Shown: positions 52,486-61,516 of the stretch, one piece after another
How the letters are laid out: each line of letters starts with the position of its first letter
Numbering within the stretch: the stretch's first letter is position 1
NCBI GenBank assembly: GCA_965214295.1
Contig: OZ243944.1
Coordinates: forward strand, 1,178,001 to 1,242,000
Origin: JAJDUF01 sp965214295
GTDB lineage: Bacteria; Chloroflexota; UBA11872; UBA12225; JAJDUF01
Reading direction: 5' to 3'
DNA length: 64,000 bases
Notes under the pieces: generated by a model
Database searches by the model: none
What the model saw: the letters and a program-made list of their open reading frames with translations, nothing else
What the model was told of the DNA's origin: nothing
Translations under genes and position numbers: made by a program

Positions 52486-52559
52486 GGGCGGGTAGCTCAG
52501 TTGGTTAGAGCGCGACGTTGACATCGTCGAGGTCAGGGGTTCGAGACCCTTCTCGCCCA
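52486..52559 (+). tRNA. tRNA-Val (anticodon GAC)
   Basis: The acceptor GGGCGGG pairs with CTCGCCC (one G-U pair). The anticodon stem CGACG/CGTCG encloses TTGACAT with anticodon GAC. D-arm TAGCTCAGTTGGTTAGAGC and T-arm GGTTCGAGACC are standard. CCA is not encoded (ACCT). Confidence 0.93.
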
Positions 52560-52953
52560 CCCTCAGAGGAGAGTACGCCGCCTGATCCCTTAATCCATAG
52601 GTTCTATCGTTGTCGCTGGGGCAACGTTCAAGGGCTCAATTGTACGCCTCCATCGTACTTCTCTCAGGCGTGACTGGGTTCCGGCTCCGTCGCGTGGCCG
52701 CTATGCGGTGATAGCCGAGCTTACCCTGACGAGCGGCCTCCAGTTTCACTGCTTGTGTCCCCCCGGCAGCATCCAGCCGGGTGCCGACCCTACTTAGGTA
52801 GCAACTTACCCGACAATTCGATATTCTAGTAGTGCCACCCCAGCCATGGCGGCATACTCGGCAAGAGCGAGTGCTCGCCGGCTGAGGGCAAGCGTCTCTC
52901 TACCACGGCCCAAACGAGGGGGCCAGCTGCGAAAGGGAAAGGGGGGTAAGCCC
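52560..52953. other. Intergenic region upstream of the LivK-like gene
   Basis: About 390 bases without a convincing gene. It holds an AT-richer stretch at about 52795-52835 that may contain the promoter (acaattcgatattct) for the solute-binding gene. No operator or riboswitch is recognised. Confidence 0.45.
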
Positions 52954-54423
52954 ATGTCAAGCATCATCCGTAGACGGTATCTGGCGGGAGGAGTTGCGAC
53001 CCTAGGCGGTCTGCTCGCTGCCGCTTGCGGCGAGGTCGAAGTTCGCTACGTTCAAGGGCCAGCGGGGCCAGCGGGGCCAGCGGGCGCGCAGGGTGAGCGT
53101 GGTGCGACCGGGGCCGCCGGCGCAACCGGAGCCACCGGGTCAGCGGGGCAGACGCAGACCATCGTGCAGGAGAAGGTGGTGACCGTCGAGGTCGAGAAGC
53201 CGGTCGTCGTCGAGAAGATCGTGGACAGGCCGGTTGTGGTCGAGAAGGTGGTGGAGAAGCCGGTTGTGGCCCCGGATCCACTGATTGTCGGCCACCTCAA
53301 CACTTTTACCGGCTCACTTTCCTACTTTGGGCCGGCCCACCGCAACGCGGCCGCGCTGGCCGCCGATCACATCAACCGTGCCGGTGGCATAGCCGGCGCA
53401 CCAATGGTCATCATCAGCGGTGATACGGGTACCAATCCGGTCCAGGGTGTTGACGCCGCCCGCGCCCTCGTGGACGTGGAGAATGCTGTGGCCATTGTCG
53501 GCGCGCTGGCCAGCGGCGTGACCCTGCCCGTGGCCACGTCGGTCACGGTACCCAAGAAGCGCGTGCAGATCAGCGGCGCCTCCACGTCCCCGGCCATCAC
53601 GGTGCTGGAAGATGACGATTACCTCTTCCGCACGACGGTATCCGACGCTGCCCAGGGCGTTGTGCTGGCGCGCTTGGCCCAGGAGGAAGGCTACAAGACC
53701 GCCGGCGTCATGTTCATCAACAATGCCTACGGCGAGGGGCTGGCCGATCAATTCGAGACAACGTTCACCTCCCTGGGCGGGGAGATCACCGGCAAGATCC
53801 CGCACGAGGACAGCCAGCCTACCTTCAAATCCGAGCTGGAGAAGGCCACCGCGGGAGACCCCGACGTGCTGGTCGCTATCAGTTACCCCGGACAGGCGGA
53901 AGTCTACCTCCGCGAGTCCCTGGAGGGCGGCTACTCCAGTAAGTTCCTGCTCGTTGACGCCACCAAGTCCCCGGAGATGATCGGGACCGTTGGGTGGGAC
54001 TTGCTTGAAGGCTCACTGGGCACTGCTCCCGGCGCCCCGGATAGCCCTCAGCGGCAAGCGTTCCTGAACTCCTACGCCGCTGCACATGGGGGGCAAGAGC
54101 CTGAGCATCCCTTCGTCTCCGAGACTTATGACGCTGCGATCCTGATCGCCTTGGCTGCCGCTAAGGCCGGTACGACCACCAACTCCACAGCCATTCGTGA
54201 CGCCCTGCGCGCGGTGGCCAATCCGCCCGGCGAAGTGGTCGGCCCCGGCGTGGACGACATCAAAAAGGCCTTGTCGCTCATCGCCGCCGGCCAGGACATC
54301 AACTACGAGGGCGCCGGCGGCCCCGTGGACTTCGATGAAAACGGCGACGTAGCTGGCCCCATCGAGATCTGGAAGGTCGAGGGCGGCAAGATCAAGTCCA
54401 CCGGTAGGTTCGAGGTGCCCTAG
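52954..54423 (+). CDS. LivK-type ABC substrate-binding lipoprotein with collagen-like spacer
   Basis: The 489-residue protein starts MSSIIRRRYLAGG with lipobox LLAAACGE. A collagen-like segment follows (VQGPAGPAGPAGAQGERG, ATGAAGATGATGSAG), then Val/Glu/Lys repeats (VEVEKPVVVEKIVDRP). The Peripla_BP_6 domain then shows HRNAAALAADHINRAGG, PMVIISGDTGTN, VSDAAQGVVLARLAQEEGY and VSETYDAAILIALAAAKAG. It should bind branched-chain amino acids, amides or similar molecules. GGGGGG precedes the ATG. LivM and LivH are 5 kb further on the other strand. Confidence 0.9.
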   Translation: MSSIIRRRYLAGGVATLGGLLAAACGEVEVRYVQGPAGPAGPAGAQGERGATGAAGATGATGSAGQTQTIVQEKVVTVEVEKPVVVEKIVDRPVVVEKVVEKPVVAPDPLIVGHLNTFTGSLSYFGPAHRNAAALAADHINRAGGIAGAPMVIISGDTGTNPVQGVDAARALVDVENAVAIVGALASGVTLPVATSVTVPKKRVQISGASTSPAITVLEDDDYLFRTTVSDAAQGVVLARLAQEEGYKTAGVMFINNAYGEGLADQFETTFTSLGGEITGKIPHEDSQPTFKSELEKATAGDPDVLVAISYPGQAEVYLRESLEGGYSSKFLLVDATKSPEMIGTVGWDLLEGSLGTAPGAPDSPQRQAFLNSYAAAHGGQEPEHPFVSETYDAAILIALAAAKAGTTTNSTAIRDALRAVANPPGEVVGPGVDDIKKALSLIAAGQDINYEGAGGPVDFDENGDVAGPIEIWKVEGGKIKSTGRFEVP

Positions 54424-54452
54424 CGACTGCGTGACCGCAAGCCAATGCGCCA

Positions 54453-54488
54453 GGGGGCGGCTCCTTTCGAGCCGTCCCCTTTGCTTTG
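54453..54488 (+). terminator. Intrinsic terminator after the LivK-like gene
   Basis: Stem GGGGCGGCTC pairs with GAGCCGTCCCC (one bulged base), loop CTTTC, followed by TTTGCTTTG. It lies 30 bases after the stop codon. Confidence 0.75.
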
Positions 54489-54595
54489 TACTCGCTCCGC
54501 CACCTGATAGCGGCCAGTCTGTGCATCGGATTGGTGTACGATAGGATAGCCGGCGATTACACATACGGCCCGCGTAGCAAGATCGGAGAGCGACT

Positions 54596-55147
54596 ATGGT
54601 CACCGCCAAGCCGGCCATCAAGCGCACCTACGCCGACTACAGCCGCACTCCGGACGACGAACGCTACGAGCTATTGGACGGAGAACTGATCATGGTTCCG
54701 GCACCAAGCCTCGGGCACCAGCGAGTTGACATGAAGTTGGGATGGCGACTCGCGCAATTCGTGGAGGAGAGGAACTTGGGCGAGGTCTATTCCGCACCCT
54801 GCGACGTGGTGCTGTCGGAACTAGACGTCGTGCAGCCCGACTTGCTGTTCGTCTCCAACGCGCGAGCACACATCCTCTTCAGTGGTGCTAACGTTCAGGG
54901 CACCCCGGACCTGGTCGTCGAAATCCTCTCGCCGTCCACGGCGGAGCGGGATCGGACCTTCAAGCGCGCGCTGTATGCCCGGTATGGCGTGCTGGAGTAT
55001 TGGCTCGTGGACCCGGATAGCCGGACCATCACGATCCTGCGGCTCAATGCCGACGCCTTTGAGGTGGTAGCCTGCTGGGGTCCGGGGCAGACGTTGACCT
55101 CACCGACGCTGCCCGGCTTCACCGCCAACCTGGACCAGCTCTTCTAG
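54596..55147 (+). CDS. Uma2 family endonuclease-like protein, copy 1 of six
   Basis: The 183-residue protein has the Uma2 core: RYELLDGELIMVPAPSLGHQ, VVQPDLLFVSNARAH, TPDLVVEILSPSTAERDRT and LEYWLVDPDSRTITIL. The Asp, Glu and Lys/Arg pattern fits a PD-(D/E)XK nuclease. Of the six tandem copies, it shares its APSLGHQRVD block and its NARAHILFSGANVQG block with copy 5 only. Confidence 0.82.
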   Translation: MVTAKPAIKRTYADYSRTPDDERYELLDGELIMVPAPSLGHQRVDMKLGWRLAQFVEERNLGEVYSAPCDVVLSELDVVQPDLLFVSNARAHILFSGANVQGTPDLVVEILSPSTAERDRTFKRALYARYGVLEYWLVDPDSRTITILRLNADAFEVVACWGPGQTLTSPTLPGFTANLDQLF

Positions 55148-55164
55148 GGCGCGGGAGGACTGCT

Positions 55165-55716
55165 ATGGTCAGCAACGCCACGTCCACCATCAAGCGCACC
55201 TACACCGACTACAGCCGCACCCCGGACGACGAACGCTACGAACTTCTGGATGGAGAACTGGTTATGGCCCCATCGCCGATGGAGTCCCACCAGATAGTTG
55301 TCATGGAACTGGGGGCGCTGCTCCACGTGTTTGTGAAGGCGCGGGGCTTGGGACAGGTCTTTTCTGCTCCCTATGATGTGGTGTTGTCGGACACCGACGT
55401 CGTACAGCCCGATCTGCTCTTTGTCTCCAATGAGCGGGCACATATCAGGACCCCTGCTAATATCCGAGGCGCTCCGGACCTGGTGGTCGAGGTACTGTCG
55501 CCCTCAACAGCGAGGCGGGATTGGAGGGAAAAACTCGATCTGTACGCGGAACACGGTGTCCCCGAATACTGGCTGGTGGACCCCGACGCCAAGACGGTGA
55601 CGGTCCTGCTGCTCGACGATGGCACCTTCGCGGAGGTGGCCCACTACGGCGCCGGGGAGACCTTGATTTCACCCATCCTGGCCGGCTTTGCCGCCAGCCT
55701 GGACGATATCTTCTAG
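55165..55716 (+). CDS. Uma2 family endonuclease-like protein, copy 2 of six
   Basis: A 183-residue Uma2 protein starting 17 bases after copy 1. The central block (ARRDWREKLDLYAEHGVPEY) differs from all other copies, which read AERDRT followed by YARYGV. The C-terminal KTVTVLLLDDGTFAEVAHYG resembles copies 4 and 6. It is the most divergent member. Confidence 0.82.
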   Translation: MVSNATSTIKRTYTDYSRTPDDERYELLDGELVMAPSPMESHQIVVMELGALLHVFVKARGLGQVFSAPYDVVLSDTDVVQPDLLFVSNERAHIRTPANIRGAPDLVVEVLSPSTARRDWREKLDLYAEHGVPEYWLVDPDAKTVTVLLLDDGTFAEVAHYGAGETLISPILAGFAASLDDIF

Positions 55717-55731
55717 GGGAGGAGAACAGCG

Positions 55732-56280
55732 ATGGTCACCATACAGCCGGCCACCAAGCTCACCTACGAGGACTATCGCCACATCCCGGACGACGAACGC
55801 TACGAGCTATTGGATGGAGAGCTGGTTATGTCACCGTCGCCGAATAGGGCACACCAAAGAATCGACACGAAATTGGGATGGCGACTTGCACAATTCGTGG
55901 AAGAGAGGGACTTGGGAGAGGTCTATTCCGCGCCGTTCGACGTGGTACTGTCGGAAGTGGACGTGGTACAGCCCGACCTGCTGTTCGTCTCCAATGAGCG
56001 GGCGTACATCATCACCGAGGACAATATCCGCGGGGCGCCCGACTTGGTGGTCGAAATCCTCTCACCGTCCACGGCGGAGCGGGATCGGACCTTCAAGCGC
56101 ATGCTGTATGCCCGGTATGGCGTCCCCGAGTATTGGCTCGTGGACCCGGATAGCCGGACTATCACGATCCTGCGGCTCGATGCCGGCGTCTACGCGGAGG
56201 TGTCCCGCTATGGCCCAGGGCAGACGTTAGCCTCACCCACGCTGCTCGGCTTTACCGCCAATCTGGACCAGATCTTCTAG
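55732..56280 (+). CDS. Uma2 family endonuclease-like protein, copy 3 of six
   Basis: A 182-residue Uma2 protein. Its N-terminal LTYEDYRHIPDDERYELLDG and ELVMSPSP are shared with copy 4. Its WRLAQFVEERDLGEVYSAPF block is close to copy 1, and its RTITILRLDAG end is like copies 1 and 5. This block pattern is typical of recombination between tandem copies. GGGGAGGAGAACAGCG leader precedes the ATG. Confidence 0.82.
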   Translation: MVTIQPATKLTYEDYRHIPDDERYELLDGELVMSPSPNRAHQRIDTKLGWRLAQFVEERDLGEVYSAPFDVVLSEVDVVQPDLLFVSNERAYIITEDNIRGAPDLVVEILSPSTAERDRTFKRMLYARYGVPEYWLVDPDSRTITILRLDAGVYAEVSRYGPGQTLASPTLLGFTANLDQIF

Positions 56281-56297
56281 GAAACGGGAGTCCCGCT

Positions 56298-56849
56298 ATG
56301 GTCATCAGCGCCACGTCCACCATCAAGCTCACCTACGAGGACTACCGGCACATCCCGGACGACGAACGCTACGAACTTCTGGATGGAGAGCTGGTTATGT
56401 CACCGTCGCCTAAAGAAATTCACCAGCGGATTGACATGGACCTGGGCCGGCTAATTGGCAACTTTGTGGCCGAAAACCATTTGGGAAGGGTCTATTCCGC
56501 GCCGTTCGACGTGGTACTGTCGGAAGTGGACGTGGTGCAGCCGGACCTGCTGTTCGTCTCCAGTGAGCGGGCGAACATCATCACTCCCGATAATGTTCGC
56601 GGGGCGCCGGACCTGGTGGTCGAAATCCTGTCTCCCTCCACGGCCGAGCGAGATCGGACGCGCAAGCGCGCGCTGTATGCCCGGTATGGCGTGCCGGAGT
56701 ACTGGCTGGTGGATCCCGACGCCAGGACGGTGACGGTCCTGCGGCTCGACGATGGCGCCTTCGCGGAGGTGGCCCACTACGGCGCCGGGCAAACCCTGAC
56801 TTCACCGACGCTGGTCGGCTTCACCGTCAACTTGGACGACATCTTCTAG
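56298..56849 (+). CDS. Uma2 family endonuclease-like protein, copy 4 of six
   Basis: A 183-residue Uma2 protein. The first third is shared with copy 3 and the last third (RTVTVLRLDDGAFAEVAHYG, then AGQTLTSPTLVGF) with copy 6. The catalytic blocks PDLLFVSSERANI and APDLVVEILSPSTAE are intact. Confidence 0.82.
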   Translation: MVISATSTIKLTYEDYRHIPDDERYELLDGELVMSPSPKEIHQRIDMDLGRLIGNFVAENHLGRVYSAPFDVVLSEVDVVQPDLLFVSSERANIITPDNVRGAPDLVVEILSPSTAERDRTRKRALYARYGVPEYWLVDPDARTVTVLRLDDGAFAEVAHYGAGQTLTSPTLVGFTVNLDDIF

Positions 56850-56865
56850 GGGGAGGAGAACAGCG

Positions 56866-57420
56866 ATGGTCATCAGTGCTACTCCCACGATCAAGCGCAC
56901 CTACGCCGACTACTGCCGCACCCCGGACGACGAACGCTACGAGCTATTGGGCGGAGAACTGAGCATGGTTCCGGCACCAAGCCTCGGGCACCAGCGAGTT
57001 GACACCAGGCTGGGGGCACTGCTCCATCTATTTGTGCAGGAGCGAGGCTTGGGAGAAGTCTTCCATGCGCCTTGCGACGTGGTGCTGTCGGAAGTAGACG
57101 TGGTGCAGCCCGACCTGCTGTTCGTCTCCAACGCGCGAGCACACATCCTCTTCAGTGGTGCTAACGTTCAGGGTGCCCCGGACCTGGTGGTCGAAATCCT
57201 GTCTCCCTCCACGGCCGAGCGGGATCGGACGCGCAAGCGCGCGCTGTATGCCCGGTATGGCGTGCCGGAGTACTGGCTGGTGGACCCGGATAGCCGAACC
57301 ATCACGATCCTGCGGCTCGATGGCGGCGTCTTCGCGGTGGTGTCCCGCTATGGCCGGGGGCAGACGTTGACCTCACCGACGCTGCCCGGCTTTGCTGCCA
57401 GCCTGGACGACATCTTCTAG
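56866..57420 (+). CDS. Uma2 family endonuclease-like protein, copy 5 of six
   Basis: A 184-residue Uma2 protein. Its first 90 bases, including the leader GGGGGAGGAGAACAGCG, are almost identical to copy 6. The APSLGHQRVD and NARAHILFSGANVQG blocks match copy 1. The LGALLHLFVQERGLGEVF block resembles copy 2. A Gly replaces the usual Asp in LLGGEL. Confidence 0.82.
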   Translation: MVISATPTIKRTYADYCRTPDDERYELLGGELSMVPAPSLGHQRVDTRLGALLHLFVQERGLGEVFHAPCDVVLSEVDVVQPDLLFVSNARAHILFSGANVQGAPDLVVEILSPSTAERDRTRKRALYARYGVPEYWLVDPDSRTITILRLDGGVFAVVSRYGRGQTLTSPTLPGFAASLDDIF

Positions 57421-57436
57421 GGGGAGGAGAACAGCG

Positions 57437-57988
57437 ATGGTCATCAGTGCTACTCCCACGATCAAGCGCACCTACGCCGACTACTGCCGCACCCCGGACG
57501 ACGAACGCTACGAGCTTTGGGATGGAGAGTTGATCGTGGCTCCAGCACCGAATAGCGCTCACCAGATAGTGGACGCGAAATTGGGATGGCGACTCGCGCA
57601 ATTCGTAGAGGAGAGAGGCTTGGGCCAGGTGTTTTCCGCTCCCTATGACGTAGTGCTGTCGGAGACGGACGTGGTGCAGCCGGACCTGCTGTTCGTCTCC
57701 AATGAGCGGGTGTACATCATCACTCCCGATAACGTCCGCGGCGCCCCGGACCTGGTCGTCGAAATCTTGTCCCCCTCCACGGCGGAGCGAGATCGGACCT
57801 TCAAGCGCGCGCTGTATGCGCGGTATGGCGTAAGTGAATACTGGCTGGTGGATCCCGACGCCAGGACGGTGACGGTCCTGCGGCTCGACGATGGCGCCTT
57901 CGCAGAGGTGGCCTACTACGGCGCCGGGCAAACCCTGACTTCACCGACGATGGCCGGCTTTACTGTCAACCTGGACGACATCTTCTGA
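57437..57988 (+). CDS. Uma2 family endonuclease-like protein, copy 6 of six
   Basis: A 183-residue Uma2 protein. Its 5' end matches copy 5 and its 3' end matches copy 4. The middle is WRLAQFVEERGLGQVFSAPY, a mix of the types in copies 1/3 and 2. ATG 57437 is chosen; the frame continues upstream into copy 5 sequence. Confidence 0.82.
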   Translation: MVISATPTIKRTYADYCRTPDDERYELWDGELIVAPAPNSAHQIVDAKLGWRLAQFVEERGLGQVFSAPYDVVLSETDVVQPDLLFVSNERVYIITPDNVRGAPDLVVEILSPSTAERDRTFKRALYARYGVSEYWLVDPDARTVTVLRLDDGAFAEVAYYGAGQTLTSPTMAGFTVNLDDIF

Positions 57989-58322
57989 GGGGAGTGCGTT
58001 GGTCGTTCCTGTGCCGGACTGCGCCGGCCCCGCTCCGTATCCGAGAGGCACTACGTCCAGGGACCGCAAGCTCATCCTTTATTGCCTGGCGGTCAGCGGC
58101 ATCGGGGCAGCCGGTGGGCGGAAGAACCGGGCGGGCGGCTCCGTCCCGATGATACTATGGGTGTCTACGGTGGTCTGACTGTGATACTCACCGTTGAGAG
58201 GTAGAAGAACGGGAGCATCGTAGCTACGACGCAATGGTGAGGGGCCACGACACTTCAAGGGAGTGGGGACACACACGCGCACCGGCTGGCGCCGGGCAGC
58301 GCGAGCAGAGGAGGATGGGGCA
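57989..58322. other. Intergenic region, no gene seen
   Basis: About 330 bases between the Uma2 array and the methyltransferase gene. No RNA element, repeat or promoter is recognised. Confidence 0.5.
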
Positions 58323-59312
58323 ATGGCTAAGAGAAGTATCCTGGAGCGGCTGGAAGAGGGCGTCGTCCTAGGCGACGGAGGCTACATCGTCGAGCTGGAG
58401 CAGCGCGGCTATGTCGTGACGGGCGCATTCACTCCCGAAATTGCCATCACCCACCCCGGCGCGATACGCGAGTTGCACCGCGAGATGAAGCTCGCGGGCT
58501 GTGATGTTCTCCAGGTGATGGCCTTCTACGGCAGCCGGGAGAAGCTGAACACGGTCGGCTACGGCGACAAGGTGCTGGAGATCAACCGGGCGGCAACCGA
58601 CATCGCCCGCGAGGTCGCCGGCGACGAGTTGCTGGTCGCCGGCGACCTGAGCACGACTTGGCTGTGGGAGTCGGACGATGCCAAGTCCAACCGGCTCGTT
58701 GCCGAGATGTTCGACGAACAGATCGAGGCCCAAGCCGGCGTGGACTTTGTCATCGGCGAGCTTTTCTTCAAGCTCGGCGAGGCGCTGCTCTGTGCCGAGA
58801 GGATCAAGCGCAAGACCTCCCTGCCGGCCATGATCACCATGTCATTCCGCGAGAGCAACGTCTCCGAGGACGGCTTCACGGTAGCCGAGTGCGCCCGTCG
58901 CCTGCACGACGCCGGGGTCGACATCGTGGGCCTGAACTGCATGAATGACCCGCAGCACATGCTGCCCCATATCCGCGAGATGCGGGACGCTTTCGACGGC
59001 TACTTGGCCGCGCAGCCCGTCGCGTTCCGCTGCACCGACGAGACACCCTGGTTCACCGGCTCGCCAGCCTTCCCGGATCGCCTAGAGCCGACGCAGCTTA
59101 CGCGGTACGAGCTGGGCGAGTTCGCGGCGACCGCCAAGGAGATCGGTGTCAACTACATCGGTGGTTGCTGCGGCTGCAGGGCCATCCACATGCGTGAGAT
59201 GGCGAAAGCACTGGGCAAGTTCGAAGAGCAGCACCGCTGGAACATTCGCCCGGACACGCCCATGAGCGAGACGGAGTACAACCGGCCGCGCCGCGAGGCA
59301 ATGTCGGAGTAG
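58323..59312 (+). CDS. Homocysteine S-methyltransferase family protein
   Basis: The 329-residue protein has VVLGDGGYIVELEQRGY and ELHREMKLAGCDVLQVMAFY at the N-terminus. It has the zinc cysteines: DIVGLNCMNDP, and GVNYIGGCCGCRAIHM near the C-terminus. This fits the BHMT/MmuM/MetH-S fold, transferring a methyl group from betaine, S-methylmethionine or another donor to homocysteine. The donor cannot be told. AGAGGAGG lies upstream of the ATG. Confidence 0.88.
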   Translation: MAKRSILERLEEGVVLGDGGYIVELEQRGYVVTGAFTPEIAITHPGAIRELHREMKLAGCDVLQVMAFYGSREKLNTVGYGDKVLEINRAATDIAREVAGDELLVAGDLSTTWLWESDDAKSNRLVAEMFDEQIEAQAGVDFVIGELFFKLGEALLCAERIKRKTSLPAMITMSFRESNVSEDGFTVAECARRLHDAGVDIVGLNCMNDPQHMLPHIREMRDAFDGYLAAQPVAFRCTDETPWFTGSPAFPDRLEPTQLTRYELGEFAATAKEIGVNYIGGCCGCRAIHMREMAKALGKFEEQHRWNIRPDTPMSETEYNRPRREAMSE

Positions 59313-59383
59313 GACTCGGCCTACGTCGTCATCTCGTTGCTGCGGACTTCCCGGTCCACCCGGCCCAATCGGAGGATGCGCCG

Positions 59384-60367
59384 CTATCCGTCGGCAGTCC
59401 GGGCCACGCGGCGCTCCTCCCCCAGGAGCCCGCCGGGGCGGAGCAGGATCACCGCGACGATGAGCACGCCGATCATGAAGAAGCGGAGGTTGGGGTCGGA
59501 AAACACGCCGGGTAGAAACTGCGTCCCCGACCAGATGCCCCAGACCACGAAAGCCCCCAGGATGGCGCCCCGGTTGTTGCCGGAGCCGCCTACCATCAGC
59601 ATGGCCCAGATGACGAAAGTCGCCAGGAGCGGGTCGAAAGTAAGCGGGGAGAGGAACCGGACATTGTGGGCAAAGAGTGCCCCGCCGATGCCCATGATGA
59701 CCGCTCCCAGCACGAAGGCTTGGAGTTTAAAGCTGAATACATGCTTGCCGCTGGCCGCGGCCGCTACCTCGTCCTCGCGGATGGCGCGGAGCACGCGGCC
59801 CCAAGGCGACTTGACCGCTCGCTCCACGGCCAGGAAGAGAACTGCCAGAAGGACCAGGACCACCACCAGGTAGAGGTAGTCGTACCGTTCCGGTGACACC
59901 CAGTCCCCCAGGAATTTGGGGATCCGGTACAGGCCCTTGGACCCGTTGGCGAGCCACTTCTCGTTGAGGAAGAACAGCCGGATCGTTTCCGCGATGCCCA
60001 GGGTTGCTATCGCCAGATAATCGTCTCGCAGCCGCAGGGTGACGTAGCCAATGATCAGGGCGATGATCCCACACGCTGCCGCGGCCGCCCCCAGGCCCAG
60101 GAAGAACCACAGGTCGATGCCCAGGTCCAGGAAGGGAAGCCCCGACCAGTTGCCGCCGAACTTGAAATCCTCGAAGAGCGTCGGGTCGGGTGGCTGCGTC
60201 GTCAACAGGGCCGTCGTGTACGCCCCCAGCGCGAAGAATCCGGCGATGCCGATATTGAACAGGCCGGTAAAGCCCCAGTGGACGTTCAGCCCCAGCGCGA
60301 ACACCGCGTAGATGGCCGCCATGATGGCGAAACCGGCCAAGTAGCTGACAATGCCGCTCACGTCCAT
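59384..60367 (-). CDS. livM: Branched-chain amino acid ABC transporter permease LivM
   Basis: The 327-residue protein has about ten helices and the LivM motif AVFALGLNVHWGFTGLFNIG, then IAGFFALGAYTTALL near the N-terminus, and RAIREDEVAAAASGKHVFSF in the cytoplasmic loop (the EAA region). It starts 13 bases after livH on the same strand. LivG and LivF ATPases are absent from the window. Confidence 0.93.
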   Translation of the reverse strand: MDVSGIVSYLAGFAIMAAIYAVFALGLNVHWGFTGLFNIGIAGFFALGAYTTALLTTQPPDPTLFEDFKFGGNWSGLPFLDLGIDLWFFLGLGAAAAACGIIALIIGYVTLRLRDDYLAIATLGIAETIRLFFLNEKWLANGSKGLYRIPKFLGDWVSPERYDYLYLVVVLVLLAVLFLAVERAVKSPWGRVLRAIREDEVAAAASGKHVFSFKLQAFVLGAVIMGIGGALFAHNVRFLSPLTFDPLLATFVIWAMLMVGGSGNNRGAILGAFVVWGIWSGTQFLPGVFSDPNLRFFMIGVLIVAVILLRPGGLLGEERRVARTADG

Positions 60368-60380
60368 GCCGCGCGCCTCT

Positions 60381-61403
60381 TCACTCCGATGCTCCGAATA
60401 GCCCGCGTGGCCGCACCAGCAGCAGCACGATCATGATGGTGAAGGCCACCGCCGGCTTGTAGCTGGGATTGATCCACTGGGTCGAGACCTCGGAGGTCAC
60501 TCCGACGACGAAAGCGCCCACCAGCGCGCCGTAGGGGTTGCCGATGCCGCCCAGGATCACGGCGGCGAACAGGGGAATGAGGAACTTCCAGCCCATGATG
60601 GGTAGCAGCTGCGCCTGGAACACTGCCAGCAGAATGCCGGCGGTCGCAGCCAGCACCGCGCCCAGTCCCCAAGTCCACCGGATGACGTGCTGGGTGTTGA
60701 TCCCGCTGACCAGCGCCAACTCCGGGTTGTCCGCCGTGGCCCGCATGGCCTTGCCCATTTTGGTACGGGTCAGCACGAGGTATACGCCCACAACCAGGAT
60801 GATCGCCACGATGGCAATGAAGATGCCGTCCGGGGGGACACGCACATCCATGGGCAGGTGCAGGACCTGCCGAAACTCTCGGGGATAGTGCTGCGTTTCC
60901 CCGCTCCAGATAATCTGCACCAGGCCCCGTAGCGCGATAGCCACGCCGAGGGAGGCCATCGCCAGCACCACGGTATGTACGCCCCGGTCGCGGAGCCGGC
61001 GGTAGATGGCCAGGTCCAGCACGATAGCCCCGCCGGCCACCACCGCTACCGCCACCGGCAAGGCGATGAGCAAGGGGTAGCCGAAGGTGAACGGCCCCAA
61101 CCCTTGGCTCTCGATCCCCAGCGCCGGCAAGACGCTGCCGACCATGAACAGTGCCAGGTAGGCACCCAGCGTCATATAATCGCCGTGAGCGACGTTGGCG
61201 AAGCTCAGGATGCCGTAGATCAAGGTCAGGCCGATGGCGCCCAGCGCGATGATGGCGCCGAGGACAATGCCGTTGACCACCAGCCCCAGCTTCACGAAGG
61301 GCAAGAACCCGCTGGCCAGCGCCACGACCACGATGGCGAGCGCGGTGTACCCCGGCGTCCACGCCCGGCGGATGCGTCTCGCGGCATGCTGCAGGGTGCT
61401 CAT
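60381..61403 (-). CDS. livH: Branched-chain amino acid ABC transporter permease LivH
   Basis: The 340-residue protein contains LGAIGLTLIYGILSFANVAH, then GDYMTLGAYLALF, and MRATADNPELALVSGINTQH, the LivH signatures. Together with LivM it should form the membrane channel. The LivK-like binding protein at 52954-54423 may be its partner. A longer overlapping open frame in another phase is not coding. Confidence 0.93.
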   Translation of the reverse strand: MSTLQHAARRIRRAWTPGYTALAIVVVALASGFLPFVKLGLVVNGIVLGAIIALGAIGLTLIYGILSFANVAHGDYMTLGAYLALFMVGSVLPALGIESQGLGPFTFGYPLLIALPVAVAVVAGGAIVLDLAIYRRLRDRGVHTVVLAMASLGVAIALRGLVQIIWSGETQHYPREFRQVLHLPMDVRVPPDGIFIAIVAIILVVGVYLVLTRTKMGKAMRATADNPELALVSGINTQHVIRWTWGLGAVLAATAGILLAVFQAQLLPIMGWKFLIPLFAAVILGGIGNPYGALVGAFVVGVTSEVSTQWINPSYKPAVAFTIMIVLLLVRPRGLFGASE

Positions 61404-61516
61404 CGCGCCTCCGGCAAACGGTCCTCGCTATTATTCCAAAGCGGCAGTTTACCCCCACGCGGCCGCGCCGCGCACATGCCGGCCAGCGCGGATGCATTAT
61501 TTGTGGGCTGGCGGCA

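Noticed and set aside
57989..58322. SAM or SAH riboswitch before the homocysteine methyltransferase gene
   Set aside because: The conserved cores of known classes are not seen in the 330 bases upstream.
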